The notes beneath the pieces are model-generated. The model was not told the DNA's origin and searched no databases. It saw only the letters and a list, made by a program, of their open reading frames with translations. 5,999 nucleotides of DNA. Origin: Betaproteobacteria bacterium. Its GTDB lineage: Bacteria; Pseudomonadota; Gammaproteobacteria; Burkholderiales; Burkholderiaceae_C. Location: NCBI GenBank assembly GCA_009927195.1, contig RFNL01000204.1, forward strand, positions 1-5,999, in the 5' to 3' direction. Positions 5,152 through 5,999 of this stretch are shown here, piece after piece. The position numbers and the translations under genes are program-made. How positions within the stretch are numbered: position 1 is the stretch's first letter; each line of letters opens with the position of its first letter.

Positions 5152-5999
5152 AAATTGCTGTTTTACCCGGCGACGGCATCGGCACCGAAATCGTGGCCGA
5201 AGCGGTCAAGGTGCTCAAGGTCTTGGGCTTGCCGCTTGAAATGGAAACCGCCTTGGTGGGTGGCTGTGCCTACGATGCCCATGGCCACCCATTGCCCGAC
5301 AGCACCTTGAAGCTGGCCAAAGAGGCCGATGCGATTTTGTTCGGTGCAGTCGGCGACTGGAAATACGACACCTTGGACCGCCCCTTGCGCCCCGAGCAAG
5401 CCATTTTGGGCTTGCGCAAAAACCTGGGGCTGTTCGCCAATTTTCGACCGGCCATTTGCTACCCCGAGTTGGTGGGGGCTTCCAGCCTCAAGCCCGAGTT
5501 GATCGCTGGCCTGGACATTTTGATCATCCGCGAACTCACCGGCGATATTTATTTTGGTCAGCCGCGCGGCCGCCGGGTCTCGCCCGATGGCGCATTTGCC
5601 GGGGCCGATGAAGCCTTTGACACCATGCGCTACACCCGACCGGAAGTGGAACGCATTGCCCGCGTGGCCTTTGAAGCCGCGCGCAAACGCAACAAGCGCG
5701 TGACCAGTGTGGACAAAGCCAATGTGCTGGAGACCTTCCAATTTTGGAAAGACATCGTCACCGAAGTTCACAAAGACTACCCCGATGTGGCCCTGGACCA
5801 CATGTATGTGGACAACGCCGCCATGCAATTGGTCAAAGAACCCAAACGCTTTGACGTGGTGGTCACCGGCAATATGTTCGGTGACATCTTGAGCGACGAG
5901 GCCTCCATGCTGACCGGCTCGATTGGCATGCTGCCCTCGGCTTCGCTCAACGCCAGCAACCAAGGCTTGTACGAACCCAGCCACGGCAGCGCGCCCGAT
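5148..5999 (+). CDS. leuB: 3-isopropylmalate dehydrogenase (partial, 3' end missing)
   Basis: LeuB oxidatively decarboxylates 3-isopropylmalate with NAD+ and a divalent metal to give 2-oxoisocaproate, the keto acid of leucine. The first 284 codons are present; full-length enzymes have about 355-360, so roughly 75 residues are missing. Visible motifs are LPGDGIG at 6-12, substrate arginines Arg90 and Arg100 (RKNLGLFANFR), RELTGDIYFG at 128-137 with catalytic Tyr135, VDKANV with catalytic Lys190, VDNAAMQL with Asp222, and GDILSDE with metal-binding Asp246 and Asp250. EPSHGSAPD, the NAD adenine-site loop, sits at the window edge. The ATG at 5148 overlaps the leuD stop (ATGA) with a weak GAGA seven bases upstream. 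The DIYFGQPRGR region and context favour LeuB over isocitrate or tartrate dehydrogenase. Confidence 0.97.
   Translation, partial: MKIAVLPGDGIGTEIVAEAVKVLKVLGLPLEMETALVGGCAYDAHGHPLPDSTLKLAKEADAILFGAVGDWKYDTLDRPLRPEQAILGLRKNLGLFANFRPAICYPELVGASSLKPELIAGLDILIIRELTGDIYFGQPRGRRVSPDGAFAGADEAFDTMRYTRPEVERIARVAFEAARKRNKRVTSVDKANVLETFQFWKDIVTEVHKDYPDVALDHMYVDNAAMQLVKEPKRFDVVVTGNMFGDILSDEASMLTGSIGMLPSASLNASNQGLYEPSHGSAPD

Noticed and set aside
5163..5984. A 273-codon minus-strand open frame opposite leuB
   Set aside because: It is the mirror of the leuB reading frame in GC-rich DNA; leuB has all its catalytic residues and the antisense product resembles no known family.

Overview
The window is ordinary bacterial chromosome and looks betaproteobacterial, most likely Burkholderiales and perhaps Comamonadaceae. 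The evidence is the leuC-leuD-leuB order, LeuB and LeuD sequences of the type familiar from that group, moderately high GC, and a strong use of TTG leucine codons. The genus is a guess; no search could be run.

Left half (1-2519, minus strand). Four tightly packed genes read leftwards: a small Rieske [2Fe-2S] ferredoxin, an ABC-importer ATPase, a secreted NMT1/SsuA-like substrate-binding protein and an ABC permease cut by the window edge. Ferredoxin and ATPase share an ATGA stop/start overlap, the ATPase and binding protein are 28 nt apart, and the binding protein and permease are 3 nt apart, so this is almost certainly one operon. It encodes a complete importer of the nitrate/sulfonate/taurine/aromatic-acid class. 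The ligand cannot be read from sequence. The ferredoxin suggests that the imported compound is handled by an oxygenase or other redox enzyme, perhaps encoded beyond the left edge.

Middle (2520-3058). A 539-bp divergent spacer holds no convincing gene. It carries several short perfect inverted repeats, one exact DnaA-box 9-mer, a plausible leftward promoter for the ferredoxin operon, and a -10-like element plus Shine-Dalgarno for leuC. A 7-bp dyad directly abuts that leuC -10.

Right half (3059-5999, plus strand). leuC and leuD encode the two subunits of isopropylmalate isomerase. leuB encodes 3-isopropylmalate dehydrogenase, overlaps leuD by ATGA, and is cut by the right edge. Together they convert 2-isopropylmalate to the precursor of 2-oxoisocaproate in leucine biosynthesis. 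All expected catalytic and cluster-binding residues in the visible part are present, and no frameshift or truncation was seen.

No CRISPR array, tRNA, rRNA, insertion sequence or phage gene was found. I do not see a clear novel system. The two points most worth a second look are the ferredoxin coupled to the importer and the dyad-rich leader region of leuC.
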